Notes: a model not told the origin generated them from the letters alone. DNA of 7,735 nt from Deltaproteobacteria bacterium RBG_13_61_14 (GCA_001797815.1 MGQK01000056.1:52271-60005), one strand, 5' to 3'; counted from the first letter of the stretch, positions 1 to 6,081 are shown. Made by a program: numbers and translations.

Positions 1-401
1 GCCTCCGCGATTTCTTCTTCACTGGGGCGGAACGGATAGGGATAAGGGATCACCCCTGCAAAAGCGGTCACGCGAAAACCCGTGATGGTGGCAATATCGT
101 CCAACTGACCCAGCACGGTCACATCTTTCGGCGCGATCCCCATCTCCTCTTCGCTTTCCCGCAGCGCCGCGGCCAGCAGGTCCGCATCCTCCGGGTCTTG
201 CGCCCCGCCCGGAAACGAAATCTGCCCCGGGTGCACCGGCAACTGCATGGACCGGCGGGTGAAGAGCAGATGCCAGGCCCCGTCCTTTTGAAATAAAGGG
301 ATCAGCACCGCCGCCGGAGTCAGGCCCGGCTCGTGCAACTGCCGCGGCGTCCGCCGGCGAAGCGCCTCCCGGATCGCTTCCGCGCTCGGCTCCCGGCTCA
401 T
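1..401 (-). CDS. CoA pyrophosphatase-type Nudix hydrolase (partial, C-terminus outside window)
   Basis: Only the first 133 codons are present; the gene runs off the left edge. The visible part has a UPF0035-type signature, LLFTRRS (residues 45-51) followed by GQISFPGG (59-66), and then a Nudix box at about residues 65-89. That box ends RESEEEMGI, which carries the metal-binding glutamates. In characterised relatives (NudL/YeaB, Pcd1, NUDT7) this combination marks enzymes that cleave CoA and its derivatives into phosphopantetheine and 3',5'-ADP, so a soluble CoA-turnover enzyme is likely. The ATG at 401 is preceded by a good Shine-Dalgarno (AGGGGAG) and lies 6 bp after the waaA stop, so it is probably the distal gene of the LPS operon. 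Its link to LPS is positional only. The family call is strong; exact substrate is inferred. Confidence 0.9.
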   Translation of the reverse strand, partial: MSREPSAEAIREALRRRTPRQLHEPGLTPAAVLIPLFQKDGAWHLLFTRRSMQLPVHPGQISFPGGAQDPEDADLLAAALRESEEEMGIAPKDVTVLGQLDDIATITGFRVTAFAGVIPYPYPFRPSEEEIAE

Positions 402-407
402 GCTCCC

Positions 408-1745
408 CTAATCCTTCCCGCCTGAAAAAATCTTCGGGAAACGATCCATCAACTTCTCCAAGGTCCGCTCCGTGGCTCCCGCGTTCTCCCGGACCACCGC
501 CTCGGCCCGGGCGCCGGCTTCTCTCCGAAAGACCTCATCCTCGACAAGCCGCTCCATTACCGCATAAAGTTTCGCCCGGTTCGACACAGAAAAGGCTCCT
601 CCTCGCGTTTCCATCAGAAGCGCTTCGGCTGAGTTCCAGCGCCGAGGACCCACGATCACGGGCAGACCCATCCCCGCCGGCTCCATCACATTATGCACCC
701 CGCGGCCGAATCCTCCTCCGATAAACGCAAACATTCCGCGGCGATAGAGTTTATATAAGATGCCAACCTTGTCCACCAGCACAATCCGAAACCGCATTGA
801 TTTTTCAGCACCAAGATATGAATAGCGGATGCAAGAAAGCCTCGCCTTTTCAAGTCTAATCTCAATCTTCTGCAGATGCTTTTCACTGGGCTCATGCGGT
901 GCGAGGATGAGTCCCAGATCAGGATGACTTACCGCTAGCCGAGCCCAAGCCAGAAGCAGCACCTCCTCATCCGCCGGCCACGTGCTTCCGGCTATTACCC
1001 AGCACTGGGGTGGAATTTGAGCCAAATCCGGATCTTGATCCGTAACTGCCTGACAGCGAAAAAGCGTCTGATCGAACCGACAGTTGCCTGTAACCGCCAC
1101 CTTTTCCGACTCTAAGCCAAGAGCCAAAAAGCGTTTGACGTCTTCCTCGGCCACGGCGCCGACCCAGTCCAGGTTCCGATAGAGGGAAGAAAAAAACCAC
1201 CGGGCCGGGAAACGGAACCGTCCCGAGGCCTGCGAGAGGATGCCGTTGACTAGGGCGCACGAGATGCCGCGCTCCCGGGCGAGCCAGAGCAGATTCGGCC
1301 AGACATCATAGGAAGCGAAGAGGATCAGCGAGGGATTGACCAGGTCCAAGAAGCGCCGGACGGCGGAGGATGTATCCAGGGGCAGGTAGGTGGCGAGGTG
1401 GAAAGCCGTCGTTAAAGGTTGCGCGGGTGGGGTCACCCGCGCCCCGAAAGTCAACTGGCCTTCGAGGGAAGGCGAGGAAAAAGAAAGGACCACCGCCAGG
1501 CGCGGATACCGCTCGCGGATGGCTCGGATCAGGGGCAAGGCCGAGAGGTATTCTCCCACCGAGGACACGTGCACCAGAATCCGGGCCTGATCAGGAGGCA
1601 AGGATTTCAGCTTGGCTAAAAGCTCCGGCAAAAGCTGGACCTGGGCCTCTTGCAAGCGGCGGGCTTTGTCTTGGAAAAGCGCGAGTAGGCGAAGGCCGGC
1701 CGGGAGCAGGGGCGCGGCCGCAAGGTTGTAAAGGAAACGGAACAC
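408..1745 (-). CDS. waaA: 3-deoxy-D-manno-octulosonic acid (Kdo) transferase, GT30
   Basis: Transfers Kdo from CMP-Kdo to lipid A precursor at the inner membrane, the first inner-core step of LPS. The protein is 445 aa, slightly longer than the usual ~420. Seen: a hydrophobic N-terminal anchor (about residues 4-24); the VHVSSVGE segment (58-65) with the glutamate taken as catalytic base in the family; YLPLD (120-124); VTGNCRFD (218-225); AGSTWPADEE (252-261); and GGGFGRGVHNVMEPAGMGLP (343-362) at the CMP-Kdo-binding side. The usual METELWPN motif appears as ASYDVWPN (144-151). About 10 extra residues near 102-111 coincide with a palindrome (separate entry). The start is GTG with no obvious Shine-Dalgarno, 7 bp after the heptosyltransferase stop, suggesting translational coupling. 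G+C falls to about 44% over 721-900. Function is secure; the number of Kdo residues added is unknown. Confidence 0.95.
   Translation of the reverse strand: MFRFLYNLAAAPLLPAGLRLLALFQDKARRLQEAQVQLLPELLAKLKSLPPDQARILVHVSSVGEYLSALPLIRAIRERYPRLAVVLSFSSPSLEGQLTFGARVTPPAQPLTTAFHLATYLPLDTSSAVRRFLDLVNPSLILFASYDVWPNLLWLARERGISCALVNGILSQASGRFRFPARWFFSSLYRNLDWVGAVAEEDVKRFLALGLESEKVAVTGNCRFDQTLFRCQAVTDQDPDLAQIPPQCWVIAGSTWPADEEVLLLAWARLAVSHPDLGLILAPHEPSEKHLQKIEIRLEKARLSCIRYSYLGAEKSMRFRIVLVDKVGILYKLYRRGMFAFIGGGFGRGVHNVMEPAGMGLPVIVGPRRWNSAEALLMETRGGAFSVSNRAKLYAVMERLVEDEVFRREAGARAEAVVRENAGATERTLEKLMDRFPKIFSGGKD
1421..1442. repeat. Palindrome inside waaA (9-bp arms, 4-nt loop)
   Basis: The plus strand reads GCGCGGGTG, loop GGGT, then CACCCGCGC; the arms are perfectly complementary. 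It encodes WaaA residues 102-108 (A R V T P P A). This is where WaaA seems to carry about 10 residues more than E. coli WaaA, as aligned from memory between the SPS and LPLD landmarks. The palindrome is seen directly; that it is an inserted repeat element is inference. Confidence 0.6.
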
Positions 1746-1752
1746 GGCCGGC

Positions 1753-2790
1753 TCAGCCTTTGGCCAGGAACGGCGCGGTCGCCCGGTTGACTTGCTCCGG
1801 GGTGATTTCTTTCATGCACCGGAAGTGACCGCGGGGGCAAGAGTCGCTGCCATGGACCGAGCAGGGCCGGCAGGAAAGGTCCTGGTGCTCGATGACCTTC
1901 GCGGCCGGGCCCAGCGGGAAAAATCCCAACTCCCGGGTGGTGGGTCCGAAGACCGCGACTACCGGGGTCTGGACCGCGGTGGCCACGTGCATCAGGCCGG
2001 TGTCGTTGGAGATGAGGAGGTCCAGATCCTGGATCACGGCCACAGCCTGAGGCAGGGTGAGCCGGCCGGTAAGATCGAGCTTGGGCCTCTGCGGAGACAT
2101 CCGGTTTAAAATCTCCTGGGCGGTTTCCCGGTCTTCCGGACCGCCGACCACCACCACCGAGCCGGAAAAGCGCTCGGCGAGATCAGCGCCGACCGCGGCA
2201 AAAGACTCTGCCGGCCAGCGCTTGGTGAAACGGGTGGCGCCCGGGGCCAGGCCGATCCGGGGCCGGGGCCAAGGAGCCAGCAAGCGCCCGCTCTCTTGGC
2301 GCGCTTCCGCGCCGGGCATTAGTTCGGGCGCGCCCTGATCCGGGGCGATCCCGAAATCTTCCACCGCCGTGAAATAGCGCTCCGCCACCGAAGGGGCGCC
2401 ACGCAGCAAGTTCCAGCCGAACCCGGTGAGCAGGCGCCGGCGAATCGGCCACTTGCGGTAACGCCGGCGCATGCCCGCGGCGCTCCACCCGGAAAGAAGA
2501 TAGCTGCGGGGAATTCCGTGGAGGTCCAGCACCAGGTCATAGCGCCGCCGGCGCAGCTCGCCGGCCAGCCGGAAAAGCCCGGCCGGACCCTGGCTGGTAT
2601 CCAGTGGAATCACCAGATGGAGCCAGGGGTGGCCTTGGAGCAGGGAGGCAAATTCCTGCTTGATGACCCAGTCCACTTGGGCTTGGGGGAAGGCCTGACG
2701 CAAGGCCCGCACCAGAGGCGTGGCCAGGACCACATCGCCCAGACGGCCCAGACGGATCACCAGGATCTGACGGGGTGAAATGGCCGGCAT
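1753..2790 (-). CDS. waaF: ADP-heptose:LPS heptosyltransferase (GT9, WaaF-like)
   Basis: Adds L-glycero-D-manno-heptose from ADP-heptose to the LPS inner core on the cytoplasmic face of the inner membrane. The 345-aa length is normal for the family. Seen in order: ILVIRLGRLGDVVLATPLVR (residues 9-28) with the conserved Asp19 expected to be catalytic; the second-domain opening GLAPGATRFTKRWP (180-193) with its conserved Lys190; VVVGGPED (213-220); SNDTGLMHVA (261-270), the nucleotide-sugar site; and FGPTT (281-285). A C-terminal cysteine-rich stretch (Cys307, 310, 318 and 325 in SCRPCSVHGSDSCPRGHFRC) is typical of heptosyltransferase II-like members. Adjacency to waaA fits core assembly. No clear Shine-Dalgarno precedes the ATG, but the family normally starts just before ILVIR, so this start is favoured. 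Heptosyltransferase I versus II cannot be settled from one copy. Confidence 0.9.
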   Translation of the reverse strand: MPAISPRQILVIRLGRLGDVVLATPLVRALRQAFPQAQVDWVIKQEFASLLQGHPWLHLVIPLDTSQGPAGLFRLAGELRRRRYDLVLDLHGIPRSYLLSGWSAAGMRRRYRKWPIRRRLLTGFGWNLLRGAPSVAERYFTAVEDFGIAPDQGAPELMPGAEARQESGRLLAPWPRPRIGLAPGATRFTKRWPAESFAAVGADLAERFSGSVVVVGGPEDRETAQEILNRMSPQRPKLDLTGRLTLPQAVAVIQDLDLLISNDTGLMHVATAVQTPVVAVFGPTTRELGFFPLGPAAKVIEHQDLSCRPCSVHGSDSCPRGHFRCMKEITPEQVNRATAPFLAKG

Positions 2791-2888
2791 ACTTTGTCAG
2801 GGCCGGAATCGGCCGGGATTGAAACCATTACGCCGCCGCTTGGGCGGAAGCAACCGGGGAGGCCAACTGCCCCCTAATGCCGAACGCC

Positions 2889-3083
2889 TCAGGTGGAGCC
2901 GCCGGAAGCGCAGCTGGAACCGGGGACATGGCTTCCGCCAGCCGAGCTGAAGGTGGACATCAGGCGGCGCGCTTTGGTCGCCCGGCACTTGGGACAGCGG
3001 ATTTCCTTGGGATCGTGGCGAACCCCCAACAGCAACTCGAACTTTTCTCCGCAATGGCCGCACTCGAATTCATAAATCGGCAT
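2889..3083 (-). CDS. FmdB-type zinc-ribbon protein
   Basis: A 64-aa protein that opens MPIYEFECGHCGEKFE. Its two CxxC pairs (Cys8/Cys11 and Cys30/Cys33) form a zinc ribbon, followed by RRLMSTFS and a flexible Gly/Ser tail containing one further cysteine (GSSCASGGST). This is the layout of the FmdB/CxxC_CXXC_SSSS family of small proteins. The name comes from a proposed regulator of formamidase; the true role of most members is unknown and none should be assumed here. The start is well supported by GAGGAGG 9-10 bp upstream of the ATG and by a sigma70-like promoter candidate ahead of it. It is the first gene on the minus strand, 98 bp before the heptosyltransferase gene, and may be co-transcribed with it. 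Confidence 0.9.
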   Translation of the reverse strand: MPIYEFECGHCGEKFELLLGVRHDPKEIRCPKCRATKARRLMSTFSSAGGSHVPGSSCASGGST

Positions 3084-3115
3084 GCGCCGGATCCTCCTCG
3101 CTTTTACCCGCCTCT

Positions 3116-3144
3116 AACTTAAGTCTTGCCGCCCGGATTGTCAA
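3116..3144 (-). promoter_or_regulatory. Candidate sigma70-type promoter for the zinc-ribbon/LPS genes
   Basis: On the minus strand TTGACA (3144-3139) is a perfect -35 consensus. A 17-bp spacer leads to TAAGTT (3121-3116), a weak -10 that keeps the T, A and final T of the consensus. This puts the transcription start roughly 25 nt upstream of the zinc-ribbon ATG, which has a strong ribosome binding site. It is motif-based only. Confidence 0.5.
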
Positions 3145-3153
3145 GCCGGCTCG

Positions 3154-3238
3154 GTTTGCAGTTCCCAGTTCACGGTTCACGGAAAGAGGTGGTTTCGGCA
3201 ATTGACACCCGCGAACCGTCAACCGTGAACCGTGAACT
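3154..3238. repeat. Heptad-built inverted repeat in the divergent intergenic region
   Basis: The left side is four 7-bp units (GTTTGCA, GTTCCCA, GTTCACG, GTTCACG; 3154-3181). The right side is four units of the opposite orientation (CGCGAAC, CGTCAAC, CGTGAAC, CGTGAAC; 3210-3237). Within these, AGTTCACGGTTCACGG (3167-3182) and its exact reverse complement (3223-3238) form perfect 16-bp arms around a 40-bp loop. It lies between the two divergent promoters, ending 3 bp before the plus-strand -35. There is no T-run on either side, so it is not a simple terminator. It could be an intergenic repeat family member, a protein-binding site, or both. Confidence 0.8.
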
Positions 3239-3241
3239 AAT

Positions 3242-3269
3242 TTGATTCTTGGCAAAAACCGGATATACT
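3242..3269 (+). promoter_or_regulatory. Candidate sigma70-type promoter for the dCMP deaminase-nrdR-rib genes
   Basis: TTGATT (3242-3247), a 16-bp spacer and TATACT (3264-3269) match the -35/-10 consensus well (four of six and five of six). The predicted transcription start is near 3276, giving a leader of about 22 nt before the ATG at 3298. That leader is too short for an FMN riboswitch. The local drop to AT-rich sequence supports the call. Confidence 0.6.
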
Positions 3270-3282
3270 GGGACATACTGGA
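3263..3282 (+). promoter_or_regulatory. Tandem 10-bp near-repeat over the -10 and start region (possible operator)
   Basis: ATATACTGGG (3263-3272) is followed directly by ACATACTGGA (3273-3282), 8 of 10 identical, with ATACTGG exact in both. The period of one helical turn across the predicted -10 and transcription start is what a repressor-binding site might look like. The first copy vaguely resembles the AT-centred NrdR box, but the match is poor. It could also be chance. Confidence 0.25.
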
Positions 3283-3297
3283 AAACCAAGGCCAGCC

Positions 3298-3795
3298 ATG
3301 AAGCACGAAAACCTCCACCCCGGCGGTCCGCCCAGTCCCGAGAACCGCCCGAGCTGGGACCAATACTTCATGGACATCACCCGCCTGGTGGCCCGGCGCT
3401 CCACCTGTCTGCGCCGGGGGGTCGGCGCGCTGATTGTCAAGAACAAGAAAATCCTGGCCACGGGTTACAACGGCGCGCCCGCCGGCATCCGCCACTGCTC
3501 GGAAACCGGCTGCCTGCGGGAGAAGCTGGGCGTGACCTCGGGCGAGCGGGCCGAGCTCTGCCGCGGCCTGCACGCCGAGCAGAACGCCATCATCCAGGCC
3601 GCGTTCCACGGCGTCAGCATCGAGAACGCGGTCCTGTATTCCACCACCAGGCCTTGCTCGGTGTGCATGAAGATGATCATCAACGCCGGGATCAGGGAAA
3701 TCATCTACGAGGAAGGTTATCCGGACCAGTTGGCGGAAGAGTTGATCCAGGAAACTCAGATACCGATGCGCAGATATCAGGGCCCGGAGCGATGA
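3298..3795 (+). CDS. dCMP deaminase (deoxycytidylate deaminase family)
   Basis: Zinc-dependent deamination of dCMP to dUMP, feeding thymidylate synthesis in the cytosol. The protein is 165 aa. After a Pro-rich N-terminal ~17 residues it has the family pattern RPSWDQYFM (17-25), [14 protein letters not shown] (34-47) and [12 protein letters not shown] (56-67). The catalytic site is HAEQN (His92 zinc ligand, Glu94 proton shuttle) with PCSVC (Cys120 and Cys123 zinc ligands), followed by [16 protein letters not shown] (128-143). Extra cysteines at 67, 72 and 88 recall the second, structural zinc of some members. The ATG at 3298 has only a weak AAGG ahead, but no nearer ATG precedes the conserved core. 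It is first in the plus-strand unit; its stop overlaps an alternative nrdR ATG. The family also includes ComEB of Bacillus; a competence role is not implied. Confidence 0.93.
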   Translation: MKHENLHPGGPPSPENRPSWDQYFMDITRLVARRSTCLRRGVGALIVKNKKILATGYNGAPAGIRHCSETGCLREKLGVTSGERAELCRGLHAEQNAIIQAAFHGVSIENAVLYSTTRPCSVCMKMIINAGIREIIYEEGYPDQLAEELIQETQIPMRRYQGPER

Positions 3796-3818
3796 CGGGC
3801 GAAGGAGGGGCGGTTGAA

Positions 3819-4310
3819 ATGAAATGTCCGTTTTGCCAGGAGCTGGAGAATAAGGTGATTGATTCCCGGTTGAGCAAGGATGGGATCGTGATCCGCCGGC
3901 GGCGCGAATGCTTGGAGTGCGGCCGGCGTTTTACCACCTACGAGCGGATTGAAGAGGTCTTGCCCCTGGTGGTGAAGAAGGACGGCCGGCGCGAGCCCTT
4001 TGACCGGATGAAAATCTTCATCGGCCTGAAAAAGGCCTGCGAGAAGCGGCCGGTCAGCATCACCGTGCTGGAAAAACTGGTGGACAAGATCGAGCACGTG
4101 GTCCAGGAAAAGGGCGAGAAGGAAATCGCCAGCAAGATGATCGGGGAGGCGGTGATGAACGAGCTGTTCCACCTCGACCACGTGGCCTACGTCCGCTTCG
4201 CCTCGGTCTATCGTTCTTTCAAAGATATTTCCGAGTTCATGAACGAACTCACCGACCTCTTGGATCGGCAGAAGGCCGAAGCCCGGGGCCGCACGCACGA
4301 ACGTGGATAA
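3819..4310 (+). CDS. nrdR: Transcriptional repressor NrdR
   Basis: NrdR senses ATP/dATP and represses ribonucleotide reductase genes by binding paired NrdR boxes. The 163-aa protein begins MKCPFC, with a zinc ribbon of Cys3/Cys6 and Cys31/Cys34, the basic run RRRREC and RFTTYER (37-43). An ATP-cone domain follows at about residues 49-139 ([16 protein letters not shown] onward), then the usual [10 protein letters not shown] segment. The start at 3819 is chosen because the family begins MKCPFC and AAGGAGG (3802-3808) sits 10 bp upstream. An in-frame ATG at 3792 overlapping the dCMP deaminase stop would add nine residues and is less likely. The C-terminal tail is short and variable. nrdR next to ribD is a recurring bacterial arrangement. 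Here its pairing with dCMP deaminase makes a dNTP-balance module. No clear NrdR boxes were found in the window. Confidence 0.96.
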   Translation: MKCPFCQELENKVIDSRLSKDGIVIRRRRECLECGRRFTTYERIEEVLPLVVKKDGRREPFDRMKIFIGLKKACEKRPVSITVLEKLVDKIEHVVQEKGEKEIASKMIGEAVMNELFHLDHVAYVRFASVYRSFKDISEFMNELTDLLDRQKAEARGRTHERG

Positions 4311-5433
4311 CCAGGCGCTGATGCGCCGGGCGCTCCGCCTCGCCCGCCGGGCCGAAGGCGAGGTGGGACATTACCCCCTGGTGGGCGCGCTGGTGGTCAA
4401 GGCCGGCCGGGTCGCGGGCCAGGGCTATTTCCAGCTGCCGGGCGAGCCTCATGCGGAAGTGAAAGCCATTGCCGCGGCCGGGACCAAGGCCCGGGGCGCC
4501 ACCCTGGTGCTCAACCTGGAGCCGTGCTGCCACTGGGGCCGGACCCCGCCCTGCACCGACACCGTGATCCGCGCCGGCATCCGCCGGGTGGTCGCGGGCA
4601 TGACCGACCCCAACCCCAAGGTGGCGGGCAACGGCTTCCGCCGGCTCCGGCAGGCCGGCCTCGAGGTGGTCACGCCGGTGCTGGAGCCCGAGTGCCGCCG
4701 GCTGAACGAGGTCTTTGTCAAGTTTATCACCACGCGGCTGCCGTTCGTGGTGCTCAAGGTCGGCGCCACCCTGGACGGGAAGATCGCCACCCGCGCCGGC
4801 GAATCGCGCTGGATCACCGGCGCGGCCGCCCGCCGCGAGGTGCACCGGCTGCGGGCGAAGGCGGACGCGGTGATGGTGGGGGCGGCCACGGTGATGCGCG
4901 ACGACCCGGAGCTGACCGCGCGGTTGGGGAAGAAGGTCCGGCACCCGCGGCCGGTGGTGGTGGACGAAGCGCTCCGGATCTCGCCCCGGTCGAGGTTCTT
5001 GCGGCCGTGCCCTCGCAAAGGCAAGCCGATCGTGGCCACCACCCGCCGGGCTGGCCCGAAACGCATCCGGGCGTTCGCGGCTGCCGGCGCCGAGGTGCTG
5101 GTGCTCCCGCAGGACCGGCAGGGCCGGGTGGACGTGCGGGCGATGATGCGGGCGCTGGGCGAGCGGGAGATCGCCTCGGTGCTGCTGGAAGGCGGCGCCG
5201 AGCTGAACGCTTCGATGGTCGCGGCCGGCCTGGTGGACAAGGTGATCGTGTTTGTCGCGCCCAAGCTGCTGGGCGGTTGGAAGTCGCGGCCGATGATCGG
5301 AGGCCAAGGCCCGGCCCGGCTGAGGAAGGCGCTTCCGCTTTCCGGGCTTTCCGCTCGCCGGGTGGGCGAGGACTTGATGCTAACGGCGTATGTAGGGGCA
5401 CGGCTTGCCGTGCCCCTACCGAAAAAGGCATAG
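4303..5433 (+). CDS. ribD: Bifunctional riboflavin biosynthesis protein RibD (deaminase/reductase)
   Basis: Carries out two consecutive steps of riboflavin synthesis: deamination of the GTP-derived pyrimidine, then NADPH-dependent reduction of its ribosyl chain. The deaminase domain (about 1-145) has the zinc site HAE (His50, Glu52) and [11 protein letters not shown] (Cys75, Cys84), then [11 protein letters not shown] (101-111). The reductase domain (about 148-363) has [15 protein letters not shown] (149-163), GESRWITG (166-173), the [19 protein letters not shown] region and LLEGGAELN (294-302). The family's PNPxVG motif near residue 24 reads HYPLVG, so the usual asparagine is missing. The start is GTG at 4303, overlapping the nrdR stop by 8 bp; ATG at 4321 is an alternative. 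The last 13 residues are encoded mostly by a palindromic repeat (separate entry) and extend past the normal end. No FMN riboswitch precedes it. Confidence 0.95.
   Translation: MDNQALMRRALRLARRAEGEVGHYPLVGALVVKAGRVAGQGYFQLPGEPHAEVKAIAAAGTKARGATLVLNLEPCCHWGRTPPCTDTVIRAGIRRVVAGMTDPNPKVAGNGFRRLRQAGLEVVTPVLEPECRRLNEVFVKFITTRLPFVVLKVGATLDGKIATRAGESRWITGAAARREVHRLRAKADAVMVGAATVMRDDPELTARLGKKVRHPRPVVVDEALRISPRSRFLRPCPRKGKPIVATTRRAGPKRIRAFAAAGAEVLVLPQDRQGRVDVRAMMRALGEREIASVLLEGGAELNASMVAAGLVDKVIVFVAPKLLGGWKSRPMIGGQGPARLRKALPLSGLSARRVGEDLMLTAYVGARLAVPLPKKA
5392..5419. repeat. Palindromic repeat at the 3' end of ribD (13-bp arms, 2-nt centre)
   Basis: GTAGGGGCACGGC (5392-5404), centre TT, then GCCGTGCCCCTAC (5407-5419) are perfectly complementary arms. 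The element starts exactly at codon 364 of ribD, after the EDLMLTAYV stretch where RibD proteins normally end, and supplies codons 364-373. It resembles, from memory, a GTAGGGGCACGGC palindrome family scattered in several bacterial phyla; this was not checked. No T-run follows, so it is not a standard terminator. As RNA it would form a very stable hairpin just before the ribE ribosome binding site. Confidence 0.85.
5422..5428 (+). promoter_or_regulatory. Ribosome binding site for ribE
   Basis: AAAAAGG lies 8 bp before the ribE ATG and immediately after the palindrome (ends 5419). It lies within the last codons of ribD. Its closeness to the hairpin may affect initiation or coupling. Confidence 0.5.
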
Positions 5434-5436
5434 GGG

Positions 5437-6081
5437 ATGTTCACGGGCTTGATCGAGACCTTGGGCAAGGTGAAAGAGGCCAAGCGCCAGGGCCAGGCGC
5501 TGCGCCTCGCGATCGAGCCGGAAACTTCGCCCTACGAGTTGAAGCAGGGCGACTCGGTGGCGGTGGATGGCCTGTGCCTGACCGTGGTGGCCCGGAGCGG
5601 AGAAGCCTTCCACCTGGAAGTTTCTCCGGAATCGCTCTTGCGGTCCACCCTGGGCGAGCTGCGGGTGGGCAGCCGGGTCAACCTGGAGCGGGCGCTGCGG
5701 CTTAATGACCGGCTGGGCGGGCACCTGGTCCAGGGCCACGTGGACGGGGTGGGCCGGGTGGAGGAGAAGCGGCCGGAGGGCGAGTTTGTCCGGGTGAAGA
5801 TCTCGGCGCCGGAAGAAGTCCTTCGCTATGCGGTGGAAAAAGGCTCGGTGGCAGTGGACGGGATCAGCCTGACCGTGAACGGCGTGGCCGAGGGACGCTT
5901 TTGGGTGATGTTGATCCCGGAGACCCTGCGGCGGACCACCCTGGGCGAGAAGGCGGTGGGCCGCAAGGTCAACCTGGAATCAGACCTGATTGCCAAGTAT
6001 GTGGAGCGCCTGCTGGGGGCCGGTTCGGCCGGCCGGAGCGGGCTGACCCTGGAGAAACTTTGGGAGGAAGGGTTTCGATGA
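5437..6081 (+). CDS. ribE: Riboflavin synthase (alpha subunit)
   Basis: Dismutates two 6,7-dimethyl-8-ribityllumazine molecules to riboflavin and the ribitylamino-pyrimidine; a cytosolic homotrimer in the family. At 214 aa the length is typical. It begins with the hallmark MFTGLIE and contains GGHLVQGHVDGVG (94-106), which joins the two homologous beta-barrels. The internal duplication is visible: SVAVDGLCLTV (40-50) against SVAVDGISLTV (137-147), and ESLLRSTLG (65-73) against ETLRRTTLG (162-170). The ATG lies 3 bp after the ribD stop, and the TGA overlaps the next gene's ATG in an ATGA junction, so the three genes are probably translated together. Named ribC in E. coli. The lumazine synthase (ribH) and ribBA partners are not in this window. 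Confidence 0.97.
   Translation: MFTGLIETLGKVKEAKRQGQALRLAIEPETSPYELKQGDSVAVDGLCLTVVARSGEAFHLEVSPESLLRSTLGELRVGSRVNLERALRLNDRLGGHLVQGHVDGVGRVEEKRPEGEFVRVKISAPEEVLRYAVEKGSVAVDGISLTVNGVAEGRFWVMLIPETLRRTTLGEKAVGRKVNLESDLIAKYVERLLGAGSAGRSGLTLEKLWEEGFR

Noticed and set aside
1370-1828. Long plus-strand open frame opposite waaA and the heptosyltransferase end
   Set aside because: Its translation is Arg/Gly/Pro-rich with no recognisable motif, and it lies opposite two well-supported genes; a shadow of high G+C coding sequence.
2432-2470. GCGCCGGCG / CGCCGGCGC inverted repeat in the heptosyltransferase gene
   Set aside because: It falls in an Arg-rich stretch (RRRYRKWPIRRR) where repeated Arg codons make such matches likely, and each half is nearly self-palindromic.
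2791-2888. Possible terminator or promoter between the zinc-ribbon and heptosyltransferase genes
   Set aside because: Only short 5-bp hairpins (for example 2801-2814) without a T-run, and no convincing -35/-10 pair, were seen.
3270-3297. FMN riboswitch or other leader RNA before the rib genes
   Set aside because: The predicted leader is only about 22 nt, and ribD itself overlaps nrdR, leaving no room for the conserved RFN element.
3249-3818. N-terminal extension of the nrdR frame back to 3249
   Set aside because: The extension overlaps dCMP deaminase in another frame and is low complexity; NrdR proteins start at MKCPFC and AAGGAGG marks 3819.
5392-5436. ribD-ribE hairpin as an intrinsic terminator
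   Set aside because: The hairpin is followed by CGAAAAAGG on the plus strand rather than a T-run, and ribE begins 3 bp after the ribD stop.
4249-5483. Long minus-strand open frames opposite ribD (up to 352 aa)
   Set aside because: Low-complexity His/Arg/Pro/Ala-rich translations antisense to a clear RibD; typical shadows in high-G+C DNA.
4524-5705. 393-aa plus-strand frame overlapping ribD and ribE
   Set aside because: Gly/Arg/Ala-rich with no motif, and in another frame from two well-recognised enzymes.
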